A DNA stretch of 54,703 nucleotides from Hathewaya proteolytica DSM 3090 (GTDB lineage: Bacteria; Bacillota; Clostridia; Clostridiales; Clostridiaceae): NCBI RefSeq assembly GCF_900142225.1, contig NZ_FRAD01000019.1, positions 1 to 54,703 on the forward strand, read 5' to 3'. The translations under genes and the position numbers were made by a program. Position 1 is the stretch's first letter. Each line of letters opens with the position of its first letter. The notes below the pieces were generated by a model. It ran no database searches. It worked only from the letters and a program-made list of their open reading frames with translations, and had not been told where the DNA came from. Positions 17,940 through 27,180 of the stretch are shown here, one piece after another.

Positions 17940-18518
17940 ATGGGAATCATCGCATTAATACTACTTGCCATTGGCCTTTCCATGGATGCCTTTGCCGTAT
18001 CCATCTGCAAAGGGCTCAATATGACAAAAATTAATTTCAAACATTGTACCATAGTAGGATTGTTTTTTGGAGGCTTTCAAGCCCTTATGCCACTTATTGG
18101 CTGGTTTCTCGGCTCCCAATTTCAATCCTACATAACATCCTTTGATCACTGGGTAGCCTTTGCTCTTCTAGCTTTTATAGGTGGAAAAATGATTTACGAT
18201 TCCATCAAAGTGGATGAAGATGAGGACAAGGATTCAGATATATGCGCCATATTAAATATAAAAGATTTATTTATTCTATCCATCGCCACAAGCATTGACG
18301 CCCTAGCTGTAGGAATCACCTTCGCCCTACTTCCAAACGTAAACATATGGCTTTCCATAGCCACCATAGGAATAATCACCTTCGCCCTATCTTTTGTAGG
18401 CGTCATCATCGGAAGCAAATTTGGCAAAAAATATGAAAAACGTGCAGAATTTCTAGGCGGAGCAATCCTCATCACCCTAGGAATCAAAATCTTAGTAGAA
18501 CATATTTTGGGCCTATAG
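17940..18518 (+). CDS. mntP: Manganese efflux pump MntP (DUF204)
   Basis: 192 residues, six predicted membrane helices arranged as two related halves. Each half carries the family signature: SMDAFAVSICKG in helix 1 and SIDALAVGITFAL in helix 4, with the acidic residue of each thought to line the Mn2+ path. Known members export Mn2+ from the cytoplasm. AGGAGG lies 9 bases before the ATG, and a near-consensus promoter is at 17871-17899. It is one of few plus-strand genes in the window, divergent from the polysaccharide operon and convergent (16-nt gap) with the C39-like gene. Full length; nothing missing. Confidence 0.93.
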   Translation: MGIIALILLAIGLSMDAFAVSICKGLNMTKINFKHCTIVGLFFGGFQALMPLIGWFLGSQFQSYITSFDHWVAFALLAFIGGKMIYDSIKVDEDEDKDSDICAILNIKDLFILSIATSIDALAVGITFALLPNVNIWLSIATIGIITFALSFVGVIIGSKFGKKYEKRAEFLGGAILITLGIKILVEHILGL

Positions 18519-18534
18519 TTTTGGAAATATAATT

Positions 18535-19731
18535 TTACCACTTCATTTTAGAATAGCTCCACATATTATTAATTTGTGTGGACAACTTCTCATAGCTCCA
18601 AGGCTTCTTACTCCTATATACGCAGTTGGGGTCATTAATGTAAAATCCATCTTTTCCATATCCATGTATCACTACAAAATGCCCCTCTGCTGTAAAATCT
18701 CCTGGACTCATGGTGGCGATAAGTACATTGCCACTATCAAGTTCTACCTTCATATTTTGTTCTGAAAAGGACATCTCCTTCCCCTTTATCCCATAGCCAA
18801 TAACAGCCTTGGTCATTAACTTCCAATCTGTCCCTACTCCCTTTATATAAAACCCATTATTTTCGCTAAACTTCGCCATTTCATCTGGTGTTACGACATA
18901 ATCAGACATAGAATTAATTACCATAGAAAGACAGGTAGGAGCACACCCCGAAACCGCAATAATGCTATTGCCATATGGTTTATATCCCCATCTCTTATCC
19001 CACTGAAGAATCAATGAATTTTTCTTCTCAATATCATGAGTCTCGTAGCTGCTAGCCTCCACAGCCCCTCTACTAAGGTACCCACTTACAAAGTTTATCA
19101 TCTCCGGGTTGTTCACCAAAGAACTCAACAAAGCCACAGGATATTTTTCTTTCTCATCATATATTTTTTTTACTTTTTCATCATTATTAGACATTTTTTT
19201 CAGTTCACTATAAACCTCTTCATCAGTTCTCTTTTTAGGCTCGCCAACCTCACATTTCACATAATTTGAAGCATTTGATTGCAAGGAATCACTATTTTCT
19301 TTTATACCATTGCCACTTATATTATTTTGTATTTCGTCCCTCTTATCACCACTTTGAGTATGGTCTTCCTTAATCTGCACCTGCTCATTATTTCCAGCAA
19401 AGTGCCCCTTATAAAAATATGTACAAAACATCAAACTTCCCGTAGCCCCTACAACCGCCACCATGGCTTTTATCCACTTCTTTAATTTACTTTTTTTCTT
19501 CTCTCCACTTTGCTTAATTAAATATATATCCGAAGACTTTTTATAGTCAATTTTTTTTATTTTGTAATTACTCTCTTTTATTAATTCATTTTTATTGTTA
19601 TTATTTTTTTTATTATTTTCTTTATTATCTTTATTGTTTTTGTTGTTTTTATTATCTTTATTGCTTTTGTTTTTACTGTTATTATTGTTGTTTTTCGTGG
19701 ATACATTTCGTATTTTCTTATCTCTTTTCAT
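18535..19731 (-). CDS. Membrane-anchored C39-like cysteine peptidase
   Basis: 398 residues. Residues ~12-50 are an extreme Asn/Lys low-complexity run (a trinucleotide-rich DNA tract), followed by one membrane helix at ~88-105. The rest would be outside the cell. The C-terminal ~150 residues match the peptidase_C39-like fold: Cys263 in SGCAPTCLSMV, His351 in GHFVVIHGY and Asp367 in YINDPN form the expected triad, and a Gln-like oxyanion position (LQWDKRWG) lies just before. Members cleave Gly-Gly-type leaders or act on peptidoglycan-associated peptides; the substrate here is unknown. No exporter is fused or adjacent, which argues against a bacteriocin transporter role. The Asn-rich cytoplasmic tail is odd. 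Confidence 0.75.
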   Translation of the reverse strand: MKRDKKIRNVSTKNNNNNSKNKSNKDNKNNKNNKDNKENNKKNNNNKNELIKESNYKIKKIDYKKSSDIYLIKQSGEKKKSKLKKWIKAMVAVVGATGSLMFCTYFYKGHFAGNNEQVQIKEDHTQSGDKRDEIQNNISGNGIKENSDSLQSNASNYVKCEVGEPKKRTDEEVYSELKKMSNNDEKVKKIYDEKEKYPVALLSSLVNNPEMINFVSGYLSRGAVEASSYETHDIEKKNSLILQWDKRWGYKPYGNSIIAVSGCAPTCLSMVINSMSDYVVTPDEMAKFSENNGFYIKGVGTDWKLMTKAVIGYGIKGKEMSFSEQNMKVELDSGNVLIATMSPGDFTAEGHFVVIHGYGKDGFYINDPNCVYRSKKPWSYEKLSTQINNMWSYSKMKW

Positions 19732-19939
19732 ACAGTCTCCTTTCCTTTTCTACTTCTAAGTTACTCCACTTCATTTGTTGAGGTTTTAATTCATACTACT
19801 TATCATACTATTTATCCCGTTTCATTTCCACATTTTTTAATGTTAAAAAACATTTTATTCGAAAAATATTTCATAGCAAAATAGTCTTATTATTCTGCAC
19901 ATGCTCTCTGTAACATTACCATTTTAAATTCTCCCATAC

Positions 19940-19970
19940 ATATGGCTCTTTTGGCAAATGCAGTGATAAG
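19940..19970 (+). repeat. Dispersed intergenic repeat (GGCTCTTTTG...CAGTGAT family), single copy
   Basis: Fits the consensus CATATGGCTCTTTTG-N4/5-RCAGTGATRG, GGCAA-type middle. It lies in the 550-bp gap between the C39-like gene and thiC and is followed by a GC-rich stretch with paired GCCGCA/TGCGGC-like words. Confidence 0.75.
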
Positions 19971-20114
19971 CCGCAGGCTTGTGCGCCCTCCACCATAAGG
20001 CCGCAAGGCGGCAGGTTCACAACTTCCCAATATTTAATAACACTTCTTATAGTAATAGATACCAAATTTAATTTTTTTGTTAACGCAAACCCCTCATAAA
20101 TCCTCCTAAAATCT

Positions 20115-20152
20115 AAAAAAGCTCCCCAAGAGTTTTTTACTCCCAAGAAGCC
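20115..20152 (-). terminator. Terminator downstream of thiC
   Basis: Minus-strand GCTTCTTGGGAGT pairs fully (with several G-U pairs) with ACTCTTGGGGAGC and is followed by TTTTTTAG. It lies about 130 bases past the thiC stop, beyond a pair of dispersed repeats, which would therefore be in the thiC 3' UTR. Confidence 0.65.
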
Positions 20153-20172
20153 ATTTTCCTATATTAATAATT

Positions 20173-20263
20173 CTATCACTGTTTTCTACAAAAGAGCCAC
20201 ATGCAACTTTTATTTTAAATCAAGTCCTAATTCCATCACTGCTTTCTACAAAAGAGCCATATG
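20173..20263 (-). repeat. Pair of dispersed intergenic repeats downstream of thiC
   Basis: Two minus-oriented copies (20173-20203 and 20233-20263), both of the TAGAA-middle subtype, separated by about 29 bases of AT-rich unrelated sequence. The 60-bp repeat-to-repeat spacing recurs in the pairs at 25.5 kb and 33.9 kb. Confidence 0.8.
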
Positions 20264-20280
20264 CACCACCCCACGTAGTT

Positions 20281-21606
20281 TTAATCCATGATGTCCACGT
20301 CTTCACCTCGCAGAATCTTATTAATATTTCTAACTGCGCACATTTTCCCACACATTGTGCATGTATCTTCCCTTTCTGGTGTGGATTCCGCACGATATCT
20401 TCTAGCCTTATCACCATCCATAGCTAAATTAAATTGCCCTTCCCAGTCAAGATTTCTTCTAGCCTCACTCATCTCATAATCCCAATCAGCAGCGCCCTTT
20501 ACACCCTTTGCAATATCAGCTGCATGCGCCGCTATCTTGGAAGCTATTATTCCCTCTCGTACATCTTCTACAGTTGGAAGTCTCAAGTGTTCCGCAGGGG
20601 TTACATAGCAAAGGAATGATGCGCCATAAGTGGCGGCAATAGCTCCTCCAATGGCAGACGTGATGTGATCGTATCCAGGTGCCACATCGGTAACAATTGG
20701 CCCTAGGACATAGAAAGGAGCACCCTTGCAGATACTCTGCTGAATTTCCATATTAGCACGAATTTGATTTAATGGCATATGACCTGGTCCTTCAATTATT
20801 ATCTGAACATTTTTCTCCCAGGCACGCATGGTAAGTTCCCCTAAGCTGACCAACTCTTCGATTTGAGATATATCACCCGCATCAGCTATACTACCTGGAC
20901 GACATGCATCACCAAGGCTTAATGTAACATCATACTGCTGGCAAATTTCAAGTATTTCATCAAAATGCTCATAGAACGGATTTTCATTTCCTGTAAGCTC
21001 CATCCAAGCGAAAATTATGGATCCACCACGAGATACTATGTTTGTATGTCTCTTAGATTTTTTGAAACGCTCCGCAGTATTCTTATTTATACCGCAGTGA
21101 ATAGTCATAAAATCCACTCCATCTTCTGCATGCATTCTAACTATATCTATCCATTCTTCAGATGTGATTTTCTTAAGTGCCTTGTTATAATAAACCACAG
21201 CATCATAGATTGGCACTGTCCCGAGCACCGCTGGACATTCGGAAGTAAGCTTTCTTCTGAAAACTTGAGTGTCCCCATAGGAACTTAAGTCCATGATGGC
21301 CTCCGCCCCCATTTCCACAGCAGTCATGACCTTCTTCATCTCCACATCAAGATCTAAACAATCTCTTGATGTACCAAGATTCACATTTATTTTGGTCTTT
21401 AATTTATTTCCTATGCCATAGGGCTTCAAACACTTATGATTTTTGTTAGCTGGAATTACAATTTGCCCCTTTGCCATAAGCTCCAAAAGCTCTTTACAAT
21501 CCATATTTTCATATTCAGCAACTTTTTTCATTTCCTCAGTGATTATGCCTTTTTTAGCTGCATCCATCTGAGTGGTATACTGTTTACTTCCCGTACATTT
21601 TTCCAT
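20281..21606 (-). CDS. thiC: Phosphomethylpyrimidine synthase ThiC
   Basis: Radical SAM-type enzyme that converts aminoimidazole ribotide to HMP phosphate, the pyrimidine half of thiamine. About 441 residues from the ATG at 21606, which has GGGAG ten bases upstream; an in-frame ATG at 21624 lacks a ribosome site. Core motifs GTVPIYDAVVYY, TIHCGI, SRGGSI, LSLGDACRPGS, EGPGHMPLNQI and LGPIVTDVAPGYDHI are all present. The C-terminal cluster site reads CTMCGKMC, the form seen in short anaerobe-type ThiC. The long N-terminal domain of proteobacterial ThiC is absent, as expected for this group. Preceded by a TPP riboswitch, so it should be repressed when thiamine pyrophosphate is abundant. No other thi genes are nearby. 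Confidence 0.96.
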   Translation of the reverse strand: MEKCTGSKQYTTQMDAAKKGIITEEMKKVAEYENMDCKELLELMAKGQIVIPANKNHKCLKPYGIGNKLKTKINVNLGTSRDCLDLDVEMKKVMTAVEMGAEAIMDLSSYGDTQVFRRKLTSECPAVLGTVPIYDAVVYYNKALKKITSEEWIDIVRMHAEDGVDFMTIHCGINKNTAERFKKSKRHTNIVSRGGSIIFAWMELTGNENPFYEHFDEILEICQQYDVTLSLGDACRPGSIADAGDISQIEELVSLGELTMRAWEKNVQIIIEGPGHMPLNQIRANMEIQQSICKGAPFYVLGPIVTDVAPGYDHITSAIGGAIAATYGASFLCYVTPAEHLRLPTVEDVREGIIASKIAAHAADIAKGVKGAADWDYEMSEARRNLDWEGQFNLAMDGDKARRYRAESTPEREDTCTMCGKMCAVRNINKILRGEDVDIMD

Positions 21607-21751
21607 AAACTTAAACTCTCCCATATAATTATTTGCATGGTCTACAAAACAATCTCACAGGGCACAAAAAAAGCCGCCCATGCCATTGAATAATAATGTA
21701 AGTGCCAAAGCACTTTTCAACAGCGTAAGCGGTAGCAAAATTTCACTTTCA

Positions 21752-21838
21752 AGTTCCCTACGTTGGCATTATCCAAATCAGGTTATAAGGGTCGAAGCTA
21801 AAACTTCCTCTCAGCCTGTTCACAGGCTCCCCATGATG
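21752..21838 (-). promoter_or_regulatory. TPP riboswitch (THI element) upstream of thiC
   Basis: Minus strand carries GGGGAGCCTG..CAGGCTGAGAGG, the pyrimidine-sensing arm, and ACCTGATTTGGATAATGCC plus CGTAGGGAA, the pyrophosphate-sensing arm of the thi box. About 145 nt separate it from the start codon. This interval has a GTGC/GCAC hairpin and a GGGCGGCTTTTTTT run (21660-21680) that may be the terminator of the expression platform. Confidence 0.95.
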
Positions 21839-21906
21839 TATTATTAAGTTTTACCATGTATTTGTCTATAACTTATCACAATCCGTAAGTCTTGTCAAAG
21901 CATATT

Positions 21907-22503
21907 TTAGAAATTTGCATATTCATTCTTAATCTCATTGTAAAAATTAGCTATTGTAGCTTCCATATACGGAAAAACATATATTCCTGCAATTCCAAAG
22001 GTTACAACAACTAGCAATCCCCAAGGGATAAATGATAATTCCAATATGAACAAGTCCATTTTATGTCCATCCATCATTCTTTCGCTGTGCTCCATTGCCT
22101 GCATAGCTTTAAAATCTGGATTATCAACAGCTACGTACATTGCCATAGAATAACTCAAGCTCTTTATGATACCCGGAACTATCAACAATAAGCACCAAAA
22201 GAAAATTAGTATAGCACTCAAAAGATTAATGCCTACATTGGTAGCAAAATTATTAAATCCCTTAAATAGATCGCCTATATCTACACCCTCACCCTTAGTT
22301 AATTTTAGAAATATAAGACTTGACCCAAATGCCATAGGTCCTGACAAAAATAAATAGCCAATTGGACCTACTAAAGGTATTGCATTGCATCCTCCTTCTA
22401 TTAAACCCCTTATAACATTGCAAAGGAACAAAACACCTATACTGCCCCTTATCTGGTCTTTTGCTAATGTCTTCAAACGCACCCTGTCAATTGAATTTTC
22501 CAT
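21907..22503 (-). CDS. DUF975 family membrane protein
   Basis: 198 residues with five or six hydrophobic helices. It shows the DUF975 pattern: an N-terminal RxRLKTLAKDQIRGSIG-type helix, a GPMAFG motif, a FWCLLLIVPGIIKSLSYSMA helix region, and a DNPDFKAMQAMEHSERMMDGHK segment before the last helices. This family is common in clostridia and has no established biochemical role. Ribosome site GGGGG-type 8 bases before the ATG. It stands alone between thiC and tyrS; no functional link is evident. Confidence 0.8.
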   Translation of the reverse strand: MENSIDRVRLKTLAKDQIRGSIGVLFLCNVIRGLIEGGCNAIPLVGPIGYLFLSGPMAFGSSLIFLKLTKGEGVDIGDLFKGFNNFATNVGINLLSAILIFFWCLLLIVPGIIKSLSYSMAMYVAVDNPDFKAMQAMEHSERMMDGHKMDLFILELSFIPWGLLVVVTFGIAGIYVFPYMEATIANFYNEIKNEYANF

Positions 22504-22679
22504 AATACTTCCCCCCTATTCCATAATGTTCTCATTAAATTATAAAGCAATTTTTCATTGTTTTCAACTTATTAATATTATTCACTATATATTTATATAT
22601 ATTAGAGGGTTCTACAATAGTTTCATAATTTATACAATAATTATTATTATTATTTTTATTTACCTACTTGAATTTAGCC

Positions 22680-23879
22680 CTATTTCAATCTTGCAAAATG
22701 TTTTTTTCCTATTTTCAGAACCAATCCATTTTGTAATTCCATATTTATGTCTCTATTAGATATTTTTTCTCCATTCACACTTACACCACCTTGAGACAAC
22801 AATCTCATGAACTCCTTTCTGCTTGGAATCATATCCATATCCTTAAGTTTAGGAATTATATCATTCAAGCATTGTAACCCACTTTTGCTAAGTTCAATCT
22901 CTGGTATATCATCTGGTATGGACTTTTTTGCAAATGCTTCTTCATAAAATTTCTTTGCCTTCCCCAACTCCTCTTGTGAATGGTAAAGTCCCGTTATTAT
23001 TTCCGCTAATTCATATTTTACGTCACGTGGATTTCTGCCCTTTTCAAGTTGCTCTTTAATTTCCTGAATTTTATCTGGATGCTCATCTGTAGCAAGATCA
23101 AAGTATTTTATTATCAGTGAATCCGGTATCTCCATGCACTTTTTAAACATTACCTCCGAAGGTTCGCTGACTCCAATATAGTTATTTAAACTTTTGCTCA
23201 TCTTTTCAACACCATCAAGACCTTCTAAAAGTGGCATAAACATGGCTATCTGTTGTTCCTGGCCCATGGTCTTCTGCAGTGTTCTGCCCATTAATATATT
23301 AAATGTCTGGTCTGTGCCACCCAATTCTATGTCTGCTTTAAGTTCCACTGAATCGTAAGCTTGCATTAAAGGGTAAAAAAATTCATGAATCCCAATAGCT
23401 ACTCCATTTTTGTATCTATTGCTAAAATCATCTCGCTCCAACATTCTAGCTACAGTAGTAGTTGACGCCAGCTTTATTATTTCCTCAAACTTCAACTGTG
23501 ATAACCACTTACTATTAAATCTAACTTCCGTTTTGCTTTTATCTAATATTCTAAAAATCTGTTCACAATATGTAGCTGCATTTTCTTTTACCTTTTCCTC
23601 GCTAAGTGCCACACGTCCTTTGGCTTTTCCCGTAGGATCTCCTATTCTTCCTGTGAAATCTCCAATGACAATGACCACCTTGTGTCCAAGATTTTGCATC
23701 TGCCTTATCTTTCTTAATACAACAGCATGCCCTATGTGGATATCCGGTGCTGATGGATCAAGTCCAAGTTTTATGGTTAATGGCCTACCCTGCTCCAGTT
23801 TCTGCATAAGCTCCTCTTCGCTTACCAGATTCTCCACTCCTTTGCAAATAATTTTAATTTGTTCTTTTGCTGAAATCAT
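22680..23879 (-). CDS. tyrS: Tyrosyl-tRNA synthetase
   Basis: 399 residues from the ATG at 23879 (AAGG upstream). An extra four-codon start is too close to any ribosome site. It charges tRNA-Tyr. Class Ic signatures: HIGH at residues 48-51 (DIHIGHAVVLRKI) and KMSKS in VEKMSKSLNNYIG. The C-terminal ~65 residues form the S4-like tRNA-binding domain (PSRKEFMRLLSQGGVSVNG). The length and the MQAYDSVELKADIELGGTDQTFN segment fit the TyrZ-like branch. A tyrosine T-box leader lies directly upstream, so expression should rise when uncharged tRNA-Tyr accumulates. Confidence 0.97.
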   Translation of the reverse strand: MISAKEQIKIICKGVENLVSEEELMQKLEQGRPLTIKLGLDPSAPDIHIGHAVVLRKIRQMQNLGHKVVIVIGDFTGRIGDPTGKAKGRVALSEEKVKENAATYCEQIFRILDKSKTEVRFNSKWLSQLKFEEIIKLASTTTVARMLERDDFSNRYKNGVAIGIHEFFYPLMQAYDSVELKADIELGGTDQTFNILMGRTLQKTMGQEQQIAMFMPLLEGLDGVEKMSKSLNNYIGVSEPSEVMFKKCMEIPDSLIIKYFDLATDEHPDKIQEIKEQLEKGRNPRDVKYELAEIITGLYHSQEELGKAKKFYEEAFAKKSIPDDIPEIELSKSGLQCLNDIIPKLKDMDMIPSRKEFMRLLSQGGVSVNGEKISNRDINMELQNGLVLKIGKKHFARLK

Positions 23880-23956
23880 ATAAAATACCATCCTTAAATA
23901 TATTTTTCAACATATGCAAGGTCTATAAGAATTTTGCACTCTTCTTCACTGAAATA

Positions 23957-24270
23957 AAAAAGCCCGCCCTTTTATCCACAATCGTGTATAAAAGGACGGG
24001 TTATATTCCCGTGTTACCACCTTAATTCACAAAACAATTCACATTGTTTTATCTCACCAGGTACGATCCATAATTATGACGATACCCTTGCACGCGATTA
24101 CGGGGTGCCTATCCGTCACAGCCTACTAAAAAGAAAATCAATAAATTATCTTTTATTCAGTGTGCAGCTCAAAGATGTATTCGCAAAAACTATCCTCACG
24201 CCTCTCATCAACCGGCAGTTTTCTGTTAGAAATCCTAATTGCTACTATTTCTCATCATCGCTTTTCTTAT
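23957..24270 (-). promoter_or_regulatory. T-box leader of tyrS with a tyrosine (UAC) specifier
   Basis: In order on the minus strand: an AGCGATGATGAG start region near 24265; AACTGCCGGTTGATGAGAGG with the stem I bulge motifs; GAATACATC (24182-24174) whose UAC is a Tyr codon in the specifier position; the T-box sequence GGTGGTAACACGGG (24021-24008); and a terminator CCCGTCC..GGGCGGGCTTTTTT at 23957-24003. This is a complete transcriptional T-box riboswitch agreeing with the downstream gene. Confidence 0.95.
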
Positions 24271-24381
24271 ACTCCGAAACGTTAAAGACAAAAATGCCCA
24301 AAACAAATCTTCGTTATGCAAATATGAAATTAGCTATATCATACAAAATGTTTTTTAATTTGTCAAGGCAATTTTATCCTA

Positions 24382-25242
24382 TTAATATTCTTCTTGCTCT
24401 TTCAGAAATTTCACCATATCATCATATAAAGCTGATGCCCGTTTATATCCCTTCTTATACGTGTCTTCTAATTTTTCTTTATCTTTTTCTATTCTTTTCA
24501 ATGGCAAAGCTTCCTCTGGCCTTATGACAAAAACTTCCCCAATGTTCTCCTGCTGTTTTATATACCTCAACGTGTCATTATAAATAAGATACCTATTCTC
24601 CATTTTTCTAATTAATTGTGGATACTTTCTGTATTTCATCTTTATAAAGGTCATGGCTTTATTAGGTTCTTTTACATATCCCTCTGGCTGAGTTAAAACT
24701 ATAACATTTTTCTTCATTCCCATTTCTTGAATTTTTCTAATGGGAATAGAATCTGATATTCCACCATCCAAATATTTCATTCCTCTAAATTCAACTATCC
24801 TTGACACTAATGGTAATGATGCCGATGCTCTAACCAAATCAACTTCTTTGTCACAATCCCGAAGTTCGATGTACGCTGGTTCACCACTTTCCACATCAGT
24901 AACCGTAACAAACAACTTTGATGGATTATTCAAATATGCTTCATTGTCAAAAATATCTAGTTTTCTTGGTATCTCATCATACACGAACTTTTCACCAAAT
25001 AAGTCTCCTGTTTTTATTAAATTATAAACACTGCAATAATTCTTATCATCTATATAATCAACACTTACTTTTTTTGCCCTTCCATACTGCCTTGACAAAA
25101 AACTACAAGCATGACATGCTCCAGCAGACACTCCAATGATATTTTTGAATTCAACCCCCTTATCCATAAAGAAATCCAGTACTCCCGCAGTAAAAATTCC
25201 TCTCATTCCACCGCCTTCTAAAACCAATCCTGCATTATACAA
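24382..25242 (-). CDS. Patatin-like phospholipase/acyl hydrolase
   Basis: 286 residues. It has the patatin catalytic dyad: Ser39 in the nucleophile elbow GVSAG and the Asp of DGG (YLDGGISDSIPI, near residue 160). The oxyanion loop GGGMRG is at residues 10-15. No signal peptide, so it is cytoplasmic or peripheral. Bacterial RssA/YlbK-type members hydrolyse acyl esters of lipids; the substrate here is unknown. It sits downstream of an intergenic region with two dispersed repeats and is transcribed toward the tyrS T-box. Family length normal; no missing residue seen. Confidence 0.88.
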   Translation of the reverse strand: MYNAGLVLEGGGMRGIFTAGVLDFFMDKGVEFKNIIGVSAGACHACSFLSRQYGRAKKVSVDYIDDKNYCSVYNLIKTGDLFGEKFVYDEIPRKLDIFDNEAYLNNPSKLFVTVTDVESGEPAYIELRDCDKEVDLVRASASLPLVSRIVEFRGMKYLDGGISDSIPIRKIQEMGMKKNVIVLTQPEGYVKEPNKAMTFIKMKYRKYPQLIRKMENRYLIYNDTLRYIKQQENIGEVFVIRPEEALPLKRIEKDKEKLEDTYKKGYKRASALYDDMVKFLKEQEEY

Positions 25243-25516
25243 AATATCAACTCCCCTTACCCTCTAATATTTACCATGTTTTTAGTTAATTCAATATTTA
25301 ACCTATCCTCATATTTTATCACAATTTTTTTCACCGTTCAAAATTTATTACATATTAAAATTATTAGCCATTTTCATTGCTTCTAATCATTAACATCCAT
25401 TTTATTAATATTTATTTGTCTTTAAATTTATATAGTTTATAAACTTTATGTAATTTATCGAATTATGCCAAAAAATGTTGTTATAGCATTTATCCTTATT
25501 TTATAAGCATAACCCT

Positions 25517-25602
25517 ATATGGCTCTTTTGTAGAAGTCAGTGATGGAATCATAAATCAATTCAAGTTTAAATCAAATATGGCTCTTTTGTAGAATACAGT
25601 GA
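25517..25602 (+). repeat. Pair of dispersed intergenic repeats upstream of the IS1595-type gene
   Basis: Copies at 25517-25546 and 25576-25602, TAGAA-middle subtype, same orientation as the following transposase gene. About 29 bp of AT-rich sequence lie between them. The second ends about 80 bases before the gene start. Confidence 0.8.
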
Positions 25603-25682
25603 AAAATATTTATTTTTTTAGTGTTTAAAAGAAATATTTATGGTTATAATCTAAGATAATATTAAACCGGAGGTTGGTATTT

Positions 25683-26639
25683 ATGGAAACTGTTGCATCA
25701 AATAAAATAATTAATTATATTTTAAATTCCTACAATACGAATAATAAAAACTTCATAACCAAGTTCTTTGCCATAATTCACGGTGATAAATCAGAATGTA
25801 GCTGTCCACACTGCGGTAGCACCAAGTCCGTAAAAAACGGAAAGAATAAAAACACACAAAGGTTTCTCTGCAAAAATTGCGGTAAATCCTATATCCGAAA
25901 CACCAATACTGTACTCTACCACTCTAAAAAGAGTACTGAGCTATGGAATAAATTTGTCCTATGCCTTATAGAACGCAAATCTCTGCACAAGAGTGCAAAA
26001 GAATTAAATATCAATGTAAAAACAGCTTTTTTCTGGAGACATAAACTTCTTAATGCACTAAAAGCATCTATGTTTACAGTTCCCCTAGAAGGCACCATGG
26101 AAATGTCTCATACTTATATGCTTCGTTCCTACAAAGGAAACCACAGCCATGAAAATTTCACCTTGCCGCGACCATCCAAACAACGGGGACCTCGCTGGAC
26201 CCAAGGAAATGTTTTTTACAATGAACCTGACAGCGAAAAAATTTCTATATTAGGTACCATTGATAACACCAATAATTTTCTCATAGATACAGCATTAAAA
26301 AAAACTGTTACCCCTGATGATCTTATTACTCTCTTTAATAATGCATTAAAGCCTGGCAGCACTCTTATAACGGATTACAATTATAAATACAAATACCTAG
26401 CAAAAAAATTTAATTTGGAGCACATATCCTTATCCCGTGGGACTCACAAAGGTGAAAAATATAACGTTGATTATGCGGATAAATTACTAAAAAATATGCT
26501 AGAGTTTTTTGAGCCTTATAAAGGCATTGCCACAAAATACCTCACTAATTACATAGCACTGTTTAAATATGTAAAGCTATTTGTTCAGCAAACACAGCAG
26601 CTTTTAAAAAATAGTACAACTGTCCACTTTGCATGCTAA
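25683..26639 (+). CDS. IS1595-family transposase-like protein with altered DDE site
   Basis: 318 residues from ATG 25683, which has GGAGGT 8 bases upstream; an in-frame TTG at 25674 overlaps that site. N-terminal zinc ribbon CPHCGSTKS...CKNCGKSY (about residues 38-66), then a helix-turn-helix-like region (ELNINVKTAFFWRHKLL), then an ISXO2/IS1595-like integrase fold. The segment that normally reads E-x-DETY is MEMSHTY here, so the first catalytic Asp is gone. The second is kept in LITDYN. The third, usually N-x-HSRLK, is NVDYADKLLKN. I see no inverted repeats. The ORF is long and clean, so it may be a recently inactivated IS or a retained DNA-binding protein. It is framed by dispersed repeats and followed by a DnaA-box-rich region. 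Confidence 0.75.
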   Translation: METVASNKIINYILNSYNTNNKNFITKFFAIIHGDKSECSCPHCGSTKSVKNGKNKNTQRFLCKNCGKSYIRNTNTVLYHSKKSTELWNKFVLCLIERKSLHKSAKELNINVKTAFFWRHKLLNALKASMFTVPLEGTMEMSHTYMLRSYKGNHSHENFTLPRPSKQRGPRWTQGNVFYNEPDSEKISILGTIDNTNNFLIDTALKKTVTPDDLITLFNNALKPGSTLITDYNYKYKYLAKKFNLEHISLSRGTHKGEKYNVDYADKLLKNMLEFFEPYKGIATKYLTNYIALFKYVKLFVQQTQQLLKNSTTVHFAC

Positions 26640-27180
26640 TGATTTGCTTCACATGGCCTGTGATTGGTCATAAGTTATATGATTGTGCATAAGTTTTATG
26701 GATTGTACACCAGTTTTATCATTATTCACAAGTTCTATGATTGTCCATAAGGTTTATAATTGTTCGCAAGTTCTATGATGGACCATAATTTATATGATCG
26801 ACCATGAGTTTTATAATTGTCCACACGTTCTATGATTATCCACAAGTGATATAACTGTTCTAATTATATAGTTGCCCACATGTTATATATTTATCACAAA
26901 TTACATAGTTGTCCACAGTTTTAAAAACTTATCAACATTATTTTGGGGATTATCAACACAATTTAAACATTTTATTCACATAGCTTGTTTATTTTCTAAG
27001 TACAGCCATAGATAGCTTTGGATTTTAAAGAAATAAGACGCCTATACCTTATCGTCCCCTTGAGGTTATACACATATTATCAACAATTATTAGGGTGTTT
27101 TCCACATTAATATCACAGTTTTACCACAGTTAATACTAAAGTTATCAACATATGCAGTAAATCATCGCAACAGCCAGTAT
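26640..27180. other. DnaA-box-rich noncoding region
   Basis: No ORF. From 26650 to about 26990 a degenerate unit of about 18-26 bp repeats, with centres such as TTGTCCACA, TTATCCACA, TTATTCACA and TTATCAACA. Exact matches to the DnaA box TTATNCACA occur at 26722, 26836, 26972 and 27066, and there are at least seven one-mismatch versions (for example 26741, 26817, 26909, 26929, 26950). The boxes share one orientation. A chromosomal oriC would normally be beside dnaA/dnaN/rpmH, none of which is here. So this looks like an orphan DnaA-binding cluster (a datA- or DBC-like titration site) or the origin of a lost or integrated replicon. The function is inference. Confidence 0.6.

Noticed and set aside
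19916..20146. A 76-residue minus-strand ORF downstream of thiC.
   Set aside because: It spans a terminator hairpin and a dispersed repeat, with no ribosome site or coding pattern.
26640..27180. The DnaA-box region as the chromosomal oriC.
   Set aside because: None of dnaA, dnaN, recF, gyrB, rpmH is nearby, and no strand-bias switch of genes occurs here; the genes on both sides are mostly minus strand.
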